NCBI GenBank assembly: GCA_030750975.1
Contig: JASMHC010000010.1
Location: 29,683-93,682 of the forward strand
Origin: Paracoccaceae bacterium
GTDB lineage: Bacteria; Pseudomonadota; Alphaproteobacteria; Rhodobacterales; Rhodobacteraceae
Reading direction: 5' to 3'
Length of the DNA: 64,000 bases
Below, one piece after another: positions 28,000-38,450 of the stretch. Below the pieces are notes generated by a model. The model did not search any database, was not told the origin of the DNA, and saw nothing but the letters and a program-made list of their open reading frames with translations. Each line of letters begins with the position of its first letter. Position 1 is the first letter of the stretch. The position numbers and the translations under genes were made by a program.

Positions 28000-28028
28000 T
28001 TGACCCTCTGACAGACGGGGGCTAAACC
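28000..28028 (+). promoter_or_regulatory. Possible nuo operon promoter
   Basis: TTGACC (28000-28005) is followed after 17 bases by TAAACC (28023-28028), about 60 bases before nuoA. The -35 box is good and the -10 box is poor, so the assignment is tentative. Confidence 0.35.
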
Positions 28029-28086
28029 GAGCGCATTGAGTCATTAGCCAATTGAAGGCGATATTGCCGCCTGAAAGGAGCCGCCC

Positions 28087-28452
28087 GTGGAAGAAATGCT
28101 CAGAGAATACCTGCCTATTCTTGTGTTTCTCGCGGTAGCTGTCGGTCTTGGTCTTGTCCTGATCCTTGCTGCCATTCTTGTCGCTGTTCGTAATCCGGAC
28201 CCGGAAAAGGTTTCCGCTTACGAATGTGGCTTCAACGCATTTGATGATGCGCGGATGAAATTCGATGTGCGCTTCTATCTGGTGTCGATCCTGTTCATCA
28301 TTTTCGACCTTGAGATTGCCATGCTGTTCCCCTGGGCGGTGGCGTTCAAGGACCTGTCGATGGTCGCCTTCTGGTCGATGATGGTTTTCCTTGGCGTGCT
28401 GACCATCGGGTTTGCCTATGAGTGGAAGAAGGGGGCCTTGGAATGGGAGTGA
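28087..28452 (+). CDS. nuoA: NADH-quinone oxidoreductase subunit A
   Basis: Small membrane subunit of complex I (121 residues, three transmembrane helices). Diagnostic segments are [50 protein letters not shown], including the Cys of the loop that senses the active/deactive state. The start is GTG at 28087, chosen because AGGAG lies seven bases upstream; an in-frame ATG four codons in is the alternative. First gene of the complete nuo operon. Confidence 0.96.
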   Translation: MEEMLREYLPILVFLAVAVGLGLVLILAAILVAVRNPDPEKVSAYECGFNAFDDARMKFDVRFYLVSILFIIFDLEIAMLFPWAVAFKDLSMVAFWSMMVFLGVLTIGFAYEWKKGALEWE

Positions 28453-28979
28453 TGACCGGAGCCAACACGACCTCGGGCAATGACCGCGAGGTTGCCACTC
28501 AGGCCCTTAACCGTGAATTGCAGGACAAAGGCTTTCTGCTGACAACGACCGAAGACCTGATCAACTGGGCGCGGACCGGATCGTTACACTGGATGACCTT
28601 TGGTCTGGCCTGCTGCGCGGTCGAGATGATGCATGCTTCGATGCCGCGCTATGACCTTGACCGGTTCGGTGTCGCGCCCCGCGCTTCGCCGCGTCAGTCG
28701 GATGTGATGATCGTGGCGGGCACCTTGACCAACAAGATGGCACCGGCGCTGCGCAAGGTTTACGACCAGATGCCCGAGCCGCGCTATGTGATCTCGATGG
28801 GGTCCTGCGCCAATGGTGGCGGATATTATCATTACAGCTATTCGGTTGTGCGCGGCTGTGACCGCGTGGTGCCGGTGGACATTTACGTGCCGGGCTGCCC
28901 TCCGACGGCGGAAGCTCTGGTTTACGGTGTCATGCAGTTGCAACGCAAAATCCGCCGTACCGGCACATTGGTGAGGTAA
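28443..28979 (+). CDS. nuoB: NADH-quinone oxidoreductase subunit B
   Basis: Peripheral subunit carrying the terminal [4Fe-4S] cluster N2 that hands electrons to quinone. The cluster ligands are seen as the tandem Cys pair in [10 protein letters not shown], the Cys in [10 protein letters not shown] and the Cys in [11 protein letters not shown]. Residues [15 protein letters not shown] are typical. The start at 28443 overlaps the nuoA stop by ten bases; the ATG at 28452, with GGGAG upstream, could also be used. About 178 residues. Confidence 0.96.
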   Translation: MGVMTGANTTSGNDREVATQALNRELQDKGFLLTTTEDLINWARTGSLHWMTFGLACCAVEMMHASMPRYDLDRFGVAPRASPRQSDVMIVAGTLTNKMAPALRKVYDQMPEPRYVISMGSCANGGGYYHYSYSVVRGCDRVVPVDIYVPGCPPTAEALVYGVMQLQRKIRRTGTLVR

Positions 28980-28982
28980 GCG

Positions 28983-29591
28983 ATGACCGAAGCACTGAAA
29001 GAACTGGGGGAACTGGTCAGCCTGAAGCGCGGCGATTGCGTGCTTGGCTGGGATGTCAGCTTTGGCGAGCTGAATGTTGATGTGGCCCCGTCGAATATTG
29101 CCGGTTTTGTCGAGTTTCTGAAATCCGACATCAATTGCCGGTTCTCAACGCTGGTGGATATCACGGCGGTCGATTACCCCGAGCGGGCGCAGCGCTTTGA
29201 CGTGGTCTATCACTTCCTGTCGATGCATCAGAACCAGCGCATTCGCTTGCGCGTTTCCGTGCGCGAAGATGATATGGTTCCGTCGATCGTCGATATTCAC
29301 CCCTCGGCCAACTGGTTCGAGCGCGAGGTGTTTGACATGTTCGGGATCATATTCTCGGGCCACCCCGATCTGCGCCGCATCCTGACCGACTATGGTTTCC
29401 GGGGCCACCCGCTGCGCAAGGATTTCCCGACCACCGGGTATACCGAGGTGCGCTATGACGAGGTTGAGAAGCGGATCGTTTACGAGCCGGTGTCGCTGAC
29501 ACAGGAATACCGCCAATTCGATTTCATGAGCCCGTGGGAAGGAGCGAATTATATCCTTCCGGGCGACGAAAAAGGCGACACCAAAGCATGA
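28983..29591 (+). CDS. nuoC: NADH-quinone oxidoreductase subunit C
   Basis: The 30-kDa peripheral subunit of complex I (202 residues), separate from NuoD as in most alphaproteobacteria and mitochondria. Signature [38 protein letters not shown] is intact. It supports the quinone-binding module. It starts three bases after the nuoB stop. Its own stop overlaps the ATG of an inserted sulfotransferase gene by three bases, so the usual direct nuoC-nuoD junction is interrupted. Confidence 0.97.
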   Translation: MTEALKELGELVSLKRGDCVLGWDVSFGELNVDVAPSNIAGFVEFLKSDINCRFSTLVDITAVDYPERAQRFDVVYHFLSMHQNQRIRLRVSVREDDMVPSIVDIHPSANWFEREVFDMFGIIFSGHPDLRRILTDYGFRGHPLRKDFPTTGYTEVRYDEVEKRIVYEPVSLTQEYRQFDFMSPWEGANYILPGDEKGDTKA

Positions 29592-30451
29592 GCGTAAACG
29601 GGGGCATAATGCTGTTCGGGCTTGGGGCGCCAAAAGCCGGAACAAGCTGGCTGCACGGGTATCTTGCCAGGCATCCAGAGGTATTTGTGCCTCCGCTTAA
29701 GGAAATGCATTTTTTCAACGCGGTGGATGAAGGTCCGCAGGCGCGTTTGGCAAAAATCCTTGAAAAACGCCGCGCTGTCGTAAAACGCATCGCCAAACAT
29801 GGCGCGGCCGAGGTGTCGTTGTCTGATCTTGACGATGTAAAGGCGCTGATCGAAGACGGGACGGATGCCGCCTATCTGGACTTCATGCGCAGCCGGTCTG
29901 GTGGGCGCAAAGTCATGGCCGATATTACCCCTGCTTACGGGCTTTTAAGTCTGGAACGTCTGAAGGCGATGCAGGCGATGGGCGAAAGCCGCTTTATCTA
30001 TCTGATGCGCGATCCCGTTTCACGTTTGTGGAGCCATGTACGGATGAATGCCGTGCGCAAGCTGCGCAAAACCGGCAAGGGCGATATTCAGCACGAATGC
30101 CGCAGTATTCTTGACAACGTGCTTTCGGGCAAACTGCCCCGATTGCAGGCGCGCAGCGATTATGCATCGGTGCTGAAAAAGCTTTTGACGCTTGAACCAG
30201 CCCGTGTGCTGATCGCCTTTTACGAAGACCTGTTCACCAACAAGACCGTTCAGCGGATTTGCGACTTCCTTGAGATCGCAATGAAACCGGCGGATTTTGC
30301 GACACGGGTCAACGAGGGGCGCGCCGCAATTCCGCTGGCGGCGGCCGACCGTGCGCGGGCAGCGCAGTATTTGAAACCCCAATACGCCGCCGTTCAGGCG
30401 CAGATGGGACGGCTTCCGGAAGCCTGGAAGCAGAATGCAGGAGAAGCTTGA
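29588..30451 (+). CDS. Sulfotransferase family protein inserted between nuoC and nuoD
   Basis: A 287-residue PAPS-dependent sulfotransferase-fold protein. The 5'-phosphosulfate loop is [23 protein letters not shown] (about residues 11-33), and the 3'-phosphate motif is [13 protein letters not shown] with the Arg near residue 140. KEMHFF is also typical. No signal peptide or membrane anchor is seen; the protein is probably cytosolic or peripheral. The ATG overlaps the nuoC stop (ATGA) and the stop lies one base before the nuoD start. Nothing links it to respiration; the acceptor (glycan, lipid or other) is unknown. An alternative start is the Met at residue 8. Confidence 0.82.
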   Translation: MSVNGGIMLFGLGAPKAGTSWLHGYLARHPEVFVPPLKEMHFFNAVDEGPQARLAKILEKRRAVVKRIAKHGAAEVSLSDLDDVKALIEDGTDAAYLDFMRSRSGGRKVMADITPAYGLLSLERLKAMQAMGESRFIYLMRDPVSRLWSHVRMNAVRKLRKTGKGDIQHECRSILDNVLSGKLPRLQARSDYASVLKKLLTLEPARVLIAFYEDLFTNKTVQRICDFLEIAMKPADFATRVNEGRAAIPLAAADRARAAQYLKPQYAAVQAQMGRLPEAWKQNAGEA

Positions 30452-30452
30452 C

Positions 30453-31676
30453 ATGATGGATGGCTCAAAAGGATTTGAAGACGCCAAGACCGGCGAACAG
30501 CAAATCCGCAAGTTCAACCTGAACTTCGGCCCGCAACACCCAGCGGCGCACGGGGTTTTGCGTCTGGTTCTTGAGCTTGACGGCGAAATCGTCGAGCGTT
30601 GCGACCCGCATATCGGTCTGCTGCATCGTGGCACCGAGAAATTGATGGAAAGCCGCACCTACCTGCAAAACCTGCCCTATTTCGATCGCCTTGATTACGT
30701 GGCGCCGATGAATCAGGAACATGCATGGTGTCTGGCGATTGAAAAACTGACCGGTGTGGAAGTACCGCGCCGCGCGTCGCTGATCCGCGTTCTGTATTCC
30801 GAAATCGGTCGGGTACTGAACCACCTTCTGAACGTCACCACCCAAGCGATGGACGTTGGCGCATTGACCCCGCCGCTTTGGGGCTTTGCCGAGCGTGAAA
30901 AGCTGATGGATTTTTACGAACGGGCTTGCGGGGCGCGTTTGCACTCGAATTATTTCCGGCCCGGCGGTGTGCATCAGGACCTGCCCGAGGCGTTGATCAA
31001 TGACATCGAGACATGGGCGCAGGAATTCCCTGAAAAGCTGGACGACATTGACGGTCTTTTGACCGAGAACCGGATTTTCAAACAGCGCAACGTGGATATT
31101 GGCGTCGTTGACGAACAAACCGTTTATGATTTCGGATTTTCGGGCGTTATGGCGCGTTCGGTTGGTTTGGCATGGGATTTGCGCCGTGCGCAGCCTTACG
31201 AATGCTATGACGAGTTCGATTTCCAGATACCGGTCGGCAAGAATGGCGATTGCTATGACCGATACCTGATGCGCATGGAAGAAATGCGCCAGTCGACCAG
31301 CATCATCCTGCAAGCCATCGAAAAGCTGCGTGCCCCCGAAGGGCAGGGCGACGTTCTGGCCCGTGGCAAACTGACACCGCCGAAGCGGGGCGAGATGAAG
31401 ACCTCGATGGAGGCGTTGATCCACCACTTCAAGCTTTACACCGAGGGCTTCCATGTTCCCGCCGGCGAGGTTTATGCCGCCGTTGAGGCACCCAAGGGCG
31501 AATTTGGCGTCTACCTCGTGGCGGATGGCACCAACAAACCCTACCGTTCGAAAATCCGCGCACCCGGGTATCTGCACCTGCAAGCCTCGGACTTTTTGAT
31601 GAAAGGCCACCAATTGGCCGACTGCGCCGCGATTATCGGCACAATGGACGTCGTATTTGGGGAGATTGACCGCTAA
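30453..31676 (+). CDS. nuoD: NADH-quinone oxidoreductase subunit D
   Basis: The 49-kDa subunit (about 407 residues) related to the large subunit of [NiFe] hydrogenases, forming the quinone site with NuoB. Seen: [56 protein letters not shown] and the C-terminal [38 protein letters not shown]. The start at 30453 is chosen because AGGAGA lies nine bases upstream, inside the end of the sulfotransferase gene; an ATG at 30435 is less likely. Confidence 0.97.
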   Translation: MMDGSKGFEDAKTGEQQIRKFNLNFGPQHPAAHGVLRLVLELDGEIVERCDPHIGLLHRGTEKLMESRTYLQNLPYFDRLDYVAPMNQEHAWCLAIEKLTGVEVPRRASLIRVLYSEIGRVLNHLLNVTTQAMDVGALTPPLWGFAEREKLMDFYERACGARLHSNYFRPGGVHQDLPEALINDIETWAQEFPEKLDDIDGLLTENRIFKQRNVDIGVVDEQTVYDFGFSGVMARSVGLAWDLRRAQPYECYDEFDFQIPVGKNGDCYDRYLMRMEEMRQSTSIILQAIEKLRAPEGQGDVLARGKLTPPKRGEMKTSMEALIHHFKLYTEGFHVPAGEVYAAVEAPKGEFGVYLVADGTNKPYRSKIRAPGYLHLQASDFLMKGHQLADCAAIIGTMDVVFGEIDR

Positions 31677-32731
31677 TGCTCCGCCGTCTTCACCACGAAC
31701 AGCCTGAAAGCTTTGCATTCACCCCCGCAAACCAGGCTTGGGCCGAAGCCCAGATGACGAAATACCCCGAGGGCCGACAGGCCTCGGCTGTGATCCCGCT
31801 TTTGTGGCGGGCGCAGGAACAAGAGGGCTGGGTGTCAAAGCCCGCGATTGAATATGTCGCGGATATGCTGGGCATGGCCTATATCCGTGTTCTGGAAGTG
31901 ACCTCGTTCTACTTCATGTTCCAGATGCAACCTGTTGGGTCTGTGGCCCATGTTCAGGTTTGCGGCACCCTGTCCTGCATGATTTGCGGCGCGGAAGACC
32001 TGATCAAAGTGTGTCAGGACAAGATCAACCCCAAAGCACATGAGCTGTCGGCGGATGGCAAGTTTTCTTGGGAAGAGGTGGAATGCCTCGGGTCCTGTTC
32101 GAACGCGCCGATGGTGCAGATCGGCAAGGATTATTACGAAGACCTGACGGCGGAAAGCTTTGCCGCGATCCTTGATGATCTGGCGGCTGGCAAGGTGCCG
32201 ACACCCGGCCCTCAGAACGGGCGCTACGCGGCCGAACCGCTGGGCGGATTGACCAGCCTTCAGGAATATGAAGCGGGCAAGCCTGCACATAATGCCTCGG
32301 CTGAACTGGCCGTCGCCATTGGTGACACGGTAAAGCGCATTGACGGCACCGAAGTGCCTTTGCTGACCCCGTGGCAGGGCACCGGCAAAAAAGCGGATGT
32401 TCCGGCTGAAAAGCCGCGCCCCAAGCCGGTTGCGAAACAGATTGAGGAAGAAAAAGCCGTGCCTGATGCGGCAGAGGTCGAGGAACAGCAACCCGAAACC
32501 TTGTCACAGGCCCGCGAAGGCAAGGCGGATGATCTGAAAAAGATTTCGGGCGTAGGACCGAAGCTTGAAAACCTGCTTAACGAGCTGGGTTTCTACCACT
32601 ACGACCAGATCGCCGCATGGACGCCCGAGCAAGTGGCCTGGGTTGATAACCGTCTGAAATTCAAAGGCCGCATCCAGAGGGATGATTGGATTTCACAAGC
32701 CAGAACGCTTGCCGAAGGGGGCGACCAGTAA
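31676..32731 (+). CDS. nuoE: NADH-quinone oxidoreductase subunit E with long C-terminal extension
   Basis: Thioredoxin-like [2Fe-2S] subunit of the NADH-oxidising module. Cluster N1a ligands are C96 and C101 (CGTLSC) and C137 and C141 (CLGSC). The core ends near residue 180. The remaining ~170 residues form a charged, low-complexity linker ([23 protein letters not shown]) and a terminal helix-hairpin-helix-like domain ([32 protein letters not shown]). Such extended NuoE proteins occur in Rhodobacterales; the role of the extra domain is unknown. The ATG overlaps the nuoD stop by one base. Confidence 0.95.
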   Translation: MLRRLHHEQPESFAFTPANQAWAEAQMTKYPEGRQASAVIPLLWRAQEQEGWVSKPAIEYVADMLGMAYIRVLEVTSFYFMFQMQPVGSVAHVQVCGTLSCMICGAEDLIKVCQDKINPKAHELSADGKFSWEEVECLGSCSNAPMVQIGKDYYEDLTAESFAAILDDLAAGKVPTPGPQNGRYAAEPLGGLTSLQEYEAGKPAHNASAELAVAIGDTVKRIDGTEVPLLTPWQGTGKKADVPAEKPRPKPVAKQIEEEKAVPDAAEVEEQQPETLSQAREGKADDLKKISGVGPKLENLLNELGFYHYDQIAAWTPEQVAWVDNRLKFKGRIQRDDWISQARTLAEGGDQ

Positions 32732-32956
32732 ATGAACAGTGAATTGGATCAGAAACTGATGCGGCAGTCGCGTGTTGCGGCTGTTGTGATCGCCATTGGC
32801 GGGTTTCTGGCCATCGCGGCACCGTGGCTGACCAATATTCTGGGTCTGCCCCTGCGCTTTGAAATGCTGTTCTACCTAATCGCAATCGCCGCGTTCATCT
32901 GGGCGCTGGTGGTGACATTACAGATCCGGCGCAAGCGCCGGGAGAACCAAGGATGA
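32732..32956 (+). CDS. Small two-helix membrane protein of the nuo operon (DUF5337-like)
   Basis: A 74-residue protein starting at the base after the nuoE stop. Two transmembrane helices are seen (about 17-36 and 43-63), with a basic C-terminus [11 protein letters not shown]. From memory it resembles the DUF5337 family, found in nuo operons of Rhodobacteraceae. A structural or assembly role in complex I is inferred from its place between nuoE and nuoF only. Confidence 0.7.
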   Translation: MNSELDQKLMRQSRVAAVVIAIGGFLAIAAPWLTNILGLPLRFEMLFYLIAIAAFIWALVVTLQIRRKRRENQG

Positions 32957-32963
32957 TCTCGCT

Positions 32964-34247
32964 ATGCTGAAGGATCAGGATCGGATCTTTACCAATATCT
33001 ACGGGATGCACGAGCGCACCCTGGCAGGCGCGCGGGCGCGCGGCCATTGGGACGGTACCGCCGGTATCATCCAGAAGGGGCGCGACTGGATCGTTGAGCA
33101 GATGAAGGCCAGCGGTCTGCGCGGGCGCGGAGGCGCGGGCTTTCCGACCGGTCTGAAATGGTCGTTCATGCCCAATGAAAGCGACGGGCGTCCGTCTTAT
33201 CTGGTGGTGAATGCCGACGAATCCGAGCCGGGCACCTGCAAAGACCGCGAGATCATGCGCCACGATCCGCATACGCTGATCGAAGGCTGTCTGATTGCCA
33301 GCTTCGCGATGAATGCCAATGCCTGCTATATCTACATTCGCGGCGAATATATTCGCGAGCGTGAGGCGCTGCAAAACGCCATAGACGAAGCCTATGACGC
33401 GGGTCTTCTGGGAAAGAACGCCGCTGGTTCTGGCTGGGATTTCGATCTGTATCTGCACCACGGCGCTGGTGCCTATATCTGCGGCGAGGAAACCGCGCTG
33501 CTGGAAAGCCTTGAGGGCAAAAAGGGCATGCCCCGGATGAAGCCGCCGTTTCCGGCGGGGGCGGGTCTCTACGGTTGCCCGACCACTGTGAACAATGTCG
33601 AATCCATCGCTGTTGTGCCGACCATCCTGCGGCGCGGCCCTGAATGGTTCGCGGGCTTTGGCCGTCCGAACAATGCGGGCACCAAGCTGTTTGCGATCTC
33701 GGGGCATGTGAACAACCCCTGTGTAGTCGAAGAAGAAATGTCGATCAGCTTTGAAGAACTGATCGAAAAGCACTGCGGCGGTATTCGCGGCGGCTGGGAC
33801 AATTTGCTGGCGGTCATACCGGGCGGTTCTTCCGTGCCTTGTGTACGTGGTGAAAACATGCGCGACGCGATCATGGATTTCGATTATCTGCGGGGCGAGC
33901 TTGGTTCGGGTCTTGGCACGGCGGCGGTGATCGTCATGGACAAGTCGACCGACATCATCAAGGCGATCTGGCGGTTGTCGAAATTCTACAAGCACGAAAG
34001 CTGTGGTCAGTGTACGCCATGCCGCGAAGGCACCGGCTGGATGATGCGCGTGATGGAGCGGTTGGTGAAAGGCGAAGCAAGCGTCGAAGAAATCGATATG
34101 CTTTGGGACGTCACCAAACAGGTCGAAGGCCATACGATCTGCGCCCTTGGCGACGCGGCGGCCTGGCCGATCCAGGGCCTGATCAGGAATTTCCGCCCGG
34201 AAATCGAAGACCGCATTCGCGGCAAACAAGCGATTGCGGCCGAGTGA
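32964..34247 (+). CDS. nuoF: NADH-quinone oxidoreductase subunit F
   Basis: NADH-binding flavoprotein (427 residues) with FMN and cluster N3. Seen: the FMN/NADH glycine-rich [40 protein letters not shown], and the cluster ligands in [16 protein letters not shown] and [13 protein letters not shown]. It ends in ...KQAIAAE, and the last nine bases including the stop (GCCGAGTGA, 34239-34247) are repeated at the far side of the inserted methyltransferase/endonuclease pair. Confidence 0.97.
   Translation: MLKDQDRIFTNIYGMHERTLAGARARGHWDGTAGIIQKGRDWIVEQMKASGLRGRGGAGFPTGLKWSFMPNESDGRPSYLVVNADESEPGTCKDREIMRHDPHTLIEGCLIASFAMNANACYIYIRGEYIREREALQNAIDEAYDAGLLGKNAAGSGWDFDLYLHHGAGAYICGEETALLESLEGKKGMPRMKPPFPAGAGLYGCPTTVNNVESIAVVPTILRRGPEWFAGFGRPNNAGTKLFAISGHVNNPCVVEEEMSISFEELIEKHCGGIRGGWDNLLAVIPGGSSVPCVRGENMRDAIMDFDYLRGELGSGLGTAAVIVMDKSTDIIKAIWRLSKFYKHESCGQCTPCREGTGWMMRVMERLVKGEASVEEIDMLWDVTKQVEGHTICALGDAAAWPIQGLIRNFRPEIEDRIRGKQAIAAE
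34239..34247 (+). repeat. Left copy of 9-base direct repeat bounding the inserted gene pair
   Basis: GCCGAGTGA forms the last two codons plus stop of nuoF. The identical nine bases recur at 35472-35480 as the end of the endonuclease gene, so the inserted block 34248-35480 is exactly bounded by the repeat. Confidence 0.6.
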
Positions 34248-34251
34248 AACA

Positions 34252-34986
34252 ATGAATCAGCAAGCTTTTTCAGAACGGCAAGACGAAACGCGCAGAAAAA
34301 CTGCGCGTAAGGTTGCCAATGGAAAAGCATCAAATGATTTGGTTTTAAGTGCCTCTGTCGCCGGAAACGAAGAGGTGTTTCCTGAAGTTCTTGCCATGTA
34401 CGTTTCCAAAGGGGCCACCGTTGCAGATGTAACCTTTGGAAAAGGGGTATTCTGGCGAAATATTCCAGAGGGAAAATATGACCTAGTGGCGACAGATATT
34501 TCGACTGGGACAGATTGCCGAGAATTACCCTACGCTGACGAAAGTATTGATTGTGTTGTTTTGGACCCCCCGTATATGCACACACCGGGGGGATCTGCTC
34601 ATACTGTTCATACCGAATTTGAAAGCTACTACAAAAATAACCAAACTGGTAACTCAACCAATTCTAAATACCACGAGGCTGTTGTTGAGTTGTACTTGGA
34701 CGCAGGTATAGAGGCGCTTCGAGTTCTAAAAGACAAAGGCGTTTTTATTGTCAAATGTCAGGATGAGGTTTGTTCGAACCGGCAAAGATTGACCCACGTC
34801 GAACTAATCAATGCCTTTGAAAACAATGGGTTCATTTGCGAGGACTTGTTTGTTGTCGTTCGTAACAACAAACCAGGTGTGAGCCGCATGGTTAAGCAAG
34901 TTCACGCACGCAAGAACCACTCTTACTTTCTTGTTTTCTGGAAACCGGGACAGGCAGGAAAGATTTGGAGGGGGCCGGTTGAATGA
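34252..34986 (+). CDS. DNA methyltransferase (adenine/N4-cytosine type, DPPY)
   Basis: A 244-residue SAM-dependent amino-methyltransferase. Motif I is in VADVTFGKGVFWRNI (about 57-71), motif II acid TDIS at 81-84, and the catalytic motif IV is DPPY at 105-108, followed by MHTPGGSAHT. Motif order I then IV is gamma-like, and there is little room for a target-recognition domain. The pairing with an endonuclease-fold gene points to modification of a specific DNA site. Codon use is A+T-rich (hand counts of two lines 43% and 37% G+C) unlike the surrounding nuo genes. Start at 34252 follows the nuoF stop by four bases; a weaker start lies at 34234 within nuoF. Confidence 0.78.
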   Translation: MNQQAFSERQDETRRKTARKVANGKASNDLVLSASVAGNEEVFPEVLAMYVSKGATVADVTFGKGVFWRNIPEGKYDLVATDISTGTDCRELPYADESIDCVVLDPPYMHTPGGSAHTVHTEFESYYKNNQTGNSTNSKYHEAVVELYLDAGIEALRVLKDKGVFIVKCQDEVCSNRQRLTHVELINAFENNGFICEDLFVVVRNNKPGVSRMVKQVHARKNHSYFLVFWKPGQAGKIWRGPVE

Positions 34987-35480
34987 TTGACCCCATTTTG
35001 TTGATGATTGAAGTGATTAAAGAAAACACGCCAAATTCTAAGTGGGTTAACGCCCCATTGGAGTCCTTCCGGCAGGTTGCAAACACAAATCGTGGAGACA
35101 TTGGTGAAGAATTTATTGTCAGATTACTGACTGAAGTGTCGATCCCGGTCGAGAAAAGCGCTAATCGAATGCAGGAATGGGACCTTACGATTCAGGGCAA
35201 GCGATACGAGGTCAAAACGGCCTCAGAGGACACAAGCGGTATGTTTCAGTTTAATCATATTCGATTAGATCGAAAGTACGATCGGCTATTGTGCCTTGGA
35301 ATTCGGCCAGACGAAATCCTTTTCAATTTGTGGAGAAAATGGGAAGTCGCTGAAGGTAAGGCTGGAACTTTGGTACGCATGGCTGAGGGCCAGAGCATCA
35401 CATTCAAGCTGACAAAGAAGCCTCAAGATATGCGCCCGATCAATGTGTTGCCTAGCATCGTCAGTGAGACTGCCGAGTGA
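34983..35480 (+). CDS. Restriction-endonuclease-like protein (PD-(D/E)xK)
   Basis: A 165-residue protein whose ATG overlaps the methyltransferase stop by four bases. The pattern GDIGEEFIVRLL (E42/E43) ... EWDLTIQGKRYEVKTAS gives D67 and the E76-x-K78 pair of a PD-(D/E)xK nuclease core. The N-terminal ~35 residues could be helical contacts. Together with the preceding methyltransferase it looks like a compact type II restriction-modification system. The recognition site is unknown and activity is unproven. It could instead be a nuclease of another defence type. It is A+T-richer than its neighbours, as for a recent arrival. Confidence 0.7.
   Translation: MIDPILLMIEVIKENTPNSKWVNAPLESFRQVANTNRGDIGEEFIVRLLTEVSIPVEKSANRMQEWDLTIQGKRYEVKTASEDTSGMFQFNHIRLDRKYDRLLCLGIRPDEILFNLWRKWEVAEGKAGTLVRMAEGQSITFKLTKKPQDMRPINVLPSIVSETAE
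35472..35480 (+). repeat. Right copy of 9-base direct repeat bounding the inserted gene pair
   Basis: GCCGAGTGA here gives the last codons and stop of the endonuclease gene and is identical to nuoF's last nine bases. The sequence after it (GCGCCGTCGCTC) returns to the host's G+C-rich style. Confidence 0.6.
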
Positions 35481-35611
35481 GCGCCGTCGCTCTCATATCC
35501 CCAATGGCGGCCCCGCGTTATTGCATAGCGGCCGAAGGCACCCCGATGTCCAAGCGGGAAGGGGGCAGTGCGTCTGCTTTCCTGACCTCAATGGATAACG
35601 GAGTGAACACC

Positions 35612-36025
35612 ATGAAATCGAAATTTCTGACGGCTCTGGCGGTTGTTTTTGCGCTGGCAAGCCCTGCTGCGGCCCAAGCCGACCGCCCGAATATCGCCGA
35701 GAACGTCAAGCTGAACGACACATTGTTCGCGATCCTTGTGGCCGATGAAATCCGTAAGCAATGCGATACCATTTCAGGCCGCGTGCTTAAGGGGATTGGG
35801 ATGCTTTGGGAACTGGTGAATGACGCCAGGGACGAAGGCTATAGCCAGGAAGAAATCGAAGCCTACCGAAACAGCGATGAAGCGAAAGCTGCGCTGCGGG
35901 AACGTGGCGACGTGCTGATGGCCCTGAAGGGTGTCAGTTACGAAGACCCGACAACATTCTGCCGCTGGGGGCGCGATGAAATCGCGGACCAATCCCTTAT
36001 CGGTTCCTTACTAAGAGCGAATTAA
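35612..36025 (+). CDS. Exported small protein of the nuo operon (DUF5333-like)
   Basis: A 137-residue protein with a Sec signal peptide ([23 protein letters not shown], cleavage near 22). The mature part is helical, acidic and has two Cys ([20 protein letters not shown]). From memory it resembles DUF5333 proteins encoded in Rhodobacteraceae nuo operons; function unknown. The start at 35612 has GGAG upstream. The frame is open back to a GTG overlapping the endonuclease stop, but that would bury the signal peptide. It stands two bases before nuoG. Confidence 0.7.
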   Translation: MKSKFLTALAVVFALASPAAAQADRPNIAENVKLNDTLFAILVADEIRKQCDTISGRVLKGIGMLWELVNDARDEGYSQEEIEAYRNSDEAKAALRERGDVLMALKGVSYEDPTTFCRWGRDEIADQSLIGSLLRAN

Positions 36026-36027
36026 CG

Positions 36028-38037
36028 ATGTCAGACCTACGCAAGATCATCATCGACGATCAGGAGATCGAGGTAGACGGCGCAATGACGCTGATCCAGG
36101 CCTGCGAGCAGGTGCAGACCGAGGTGCCGCGTTTTTGCTATCATGAACGCCTGTCGATCGCCGGCAATTGCCGGATGTGTCTTGTCGAAGTGGTGGGCGG
36201 CCCGCCCAAGCCTGCGGCTTCTTGCGCGATGCAGGTCCGCGATTTGCGGCCCGGCCCGAACGGAGAGCCTCCGGTGGTGAAAACCAACTCGCCCATGGTC
36301 AAGAAGGCGCGGGAAGGTGTGATGGAATTCATGCTGATCAACCACCCGCTGGATTGCCCGATCTGCGATCAGGGCGGCGAGTGTGATTTGCAGGACCAGG
36401 CCATGGCTTACGGCATTTCGGAAACCCGCTTTACCGAAGGCAAGCGTGCTGTGGACGATCTGAACCTTGGCCCGCTTGTATCAACCGCAATGACCCGCTG
36501 CATCAGCTGTACCCGCTGCGTGCGCTTCACGACCGAGGTCGCGGGTATCACCCAGATGGGCCAGACCGGTCGCGGCGAGGATGCGGAGATCACCAGCTAT
36601 CTGAACCAGACTTTGGACAGCAATTTGCAGGGCAACATCATTGATCTTTGCCCTGTCGGGGCGCTGACATCGAAACCCTATGCCTTCACCGCGCGTCCGT
36701 GGGAATTAAGCAAAACCGAAAGCATTGATGTGATGGATGCGCTTGGGTCGAACATCCGTATCGACACCAAAGGCCGCGAAGTGATGCGTATCGTGCCGCG
36801 CAACCATGATGGCGTGAACGAAGAATGGATCTCGGACAAGACCCGGTTCAACTGGGACGGTCTGCGCCGCCAGCGTCTGGACAAGCCCTATATCCGCGAA
36901 AACGGCAGGCTGCGCCCGGCAAGCTGGCCAGAGGCTTTGGCAGCGGCGGCGACTGCGATGGACGGCAAAAAGGTTGCCGGTCTGGTGGGCGATCTTGCGC
37001 CGGTTGAAGCGGCGTTCGCGTTGAAACAGTTTGTCGAAGGGCAGGGTGGTTCGGTGGAATGCCGCGTGGATGGTGCGAAACTGCCTGCGGGCAACCGCTC
37101 GGCCTATGTCGGGACGGCCTCGGTTGAAGATATCGACAATGCGAAGGTGATTTATCTTATTGGCACCAACCCGCGCGACGAAGCGCCGGTGCTGAATGCG
37201 CGGATCCGCAAGGCGTGGCTGAACGGCGCCGATGTGAAACTGATCGGTGTTGCGGCTGATCTGACCTATGACGCCGAACACCTCGGGCCGGGGCGGGCCA
37301 CGGTTGAAAAGGTCCTTTCAGATGCGTCCGAAGCTGAAAACGCGCTGGTGATCATTGGCCAGGGTGCCATTTGTGACGATGACGGCGAGGCGGTTCTGGG
37401 CAAGGCCATGGCCCTGACCGAGGCGCTGGGCGGCAAAATGCTGGTTCTGCACACCGCCGCCGGTCGTGTTGGTGCGATGGATGCAGGGGCTGTCACCGGC
37501 GGTGGGATAAACGCGGCTTTGGACGGTGCCGAGGTGATCTATAACCTTGGCGCGGATGAAATCGACATGCCGGACGGTGCTTTTGTGATCTATCAGGGCA
37601 GCCATGGCGACCGTGGCGCACATCGTGCGGATATCATCCTGCCCGCCGCCGCCTTTCCCGAGGAAAACGGTTTGTTTGTAAACACGGAAGGCCGTCCGCA
37701 ACTGGCACAACGCGCGTCGTTCCCTCCGGGTGAAGCCAAGGAAAACTGGGCGATCCTGCGGGCCTTGTCGGCGCAAGCGGGGGCGGCATTGGGTTACGAC
37801 ACTCTGGCGCAACTGCGGCAGGCGCTGATCGCCGAAGTGCCGCATCTGGCGCAGATTGATCAGGTTGTTGAAAATGAATGGCAGGCCCTGCCGGTGATGC
37901 CGATTGAAATGGCCAAGTTCGGCCTTGCGGTTACGGATTTCTACCTGACCAACCCGATCACCCGCGCCTCGGCCCTGATGGCCGAACTTTCGGCGAATGC
38001 CAAAGCACGCATGGCAACCAAGGTGGCGGCCGAGTAA
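36028..38037 (+). CDS. nuoG: NADH-quinone oxidoreductase subunit G
   Basis: Large iron-sulfur subunit (669 residues) of the NADH module. Seen: the [2Fe-2S] ligands [15 protein letters not shown] and downstream SCAMQV, the His-Cys-Cys-Cys cluster N5 region [15 protein letters not shown], and the [4Fe-4S] cluster N4 motif [11 protein letters not shown] with [13 protein letters not shown]. The molybdopterin-oxidoreductase-like C-domain has GTNPRDEAP and [21 protein letters not shown]. The length is that of alphaproteobacterial and mitochondrial 75-kDa subunits. Its stop overlaps the next ATG by one base. Confidence 0.97.
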   Translation: MSDLRKIIIDDQEIEVDGAMTLIQACEQVQTEVPRFCYHERLSIAGNCRMCLVEVVGGPPKPAASCAMQVRDLRPGPNGEPPVVKTNSPMVKKAREGVMEFMLINHPLDCPICDQGGECDLQDQAMAYGISETRFTEGKRAVDDLNLGPLVSTAMTRCISCTRCVRFTTEVAGITQMGQTGRGEDAEITSYLNQTLDSNLQGNIIDLCPVGALTSKPYAFTARPWELSKTESIDVMDALGSNIRIDTKGREVMRIVPRNHDGVNEEWISDKTRFNWDGLRRQRLDKPYIRENGRLRPASWPEALAAAATAMDGKKVAGLVGDLAPVEAAFALKQFVEGQGGSVECRVDGAKLPAGNRSAYVGTASVEDIDNAKVIYLIGTNPRDEAPVLNARIRKAWLNGADVKLIGVAADLTYDAEHLGPGRATVEKVLSDASEAENALVIIGQGAICDDDGEAVLGKAMALTEALGGKMLVLHTAAGRVGAMDAGAVTGGGINAALDGAEVIYNLGADEIDMPDGAFVIYQGSHGDRGAHRADIILPAAAFPEENGLFVNTEGRPQLAQRASFPPGEAKENWAILRALSAQAGAALGYDTLAQLRQALIAEVPHLAQIDQVVENEWQALPVMPIEMAKFGLAVTDFYLTNPITRASALMAELSANAKARMATKVAAE

Positions 38038-38444
38038 TGATCGCGCGTCCCGCATATCTTCCCGCGATGGGTCTTGCCCTTTTGGGCGGGGCCTGTGCGC
38101 CTGCAAACGGTGACAATCTTAACTTTTCCCGTGCCGATTTTGATTATTTCGGCGCTGAAACGCGGTTGCTGGACGATGATATCGTCAACTTCCGTGTCCG
38201 CATGGCCGGAACGGAAAGTGCAACCGATGTGGCGGAATACGCGGAATGCGTGGCCGCGCAATACACGTTGATCCGCGGGTTCGGTTTTGCCCGTCATGTG
38301 CGGACCACGGTTTCACAAGAAGACGAAACATGGCTGGCGGATGCGTTTTACGTCATCTCGGCAGCTCTCCCGCGGGGCAGGCGGCAGATCGACGCGGAAG
38401 TCGTCGTCGCGGCCTGCAACGAAAACGGAATACCTACGGTGTGA
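38037..38444 (+). CDS. Small exported protein of unknown function in the nuo operon
   Basis: A 135-residue protein beginning with a hydrophobic stretch and LLGGACAPANGD, compatible with a signal peptide or a weak lipobox (Cys near residue 20). The rest is soluble, with two further Cys (YAECVAAQYT, VVAACNENG). No family was recognised. The ATG overlaps the nuoG stop by one base and nuoH follows in six bases, so it is cotranscribed with complex I. A role in assembly is conceivable only by position. Confidence 0.6.
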   Translation: MIARPAYLPAMGLALLGGACAPANGDNLNFSRADFDYFGAETRLLDDDIVNFRVRMAGTESATDVAEYAECVAAQYTLIRGFGFARHVRTTVSQEDETWLADAFYVISAALPRGRRQIDAEVVVAACNENGIPTV

Positions 38445-38450
38445 GGATCT

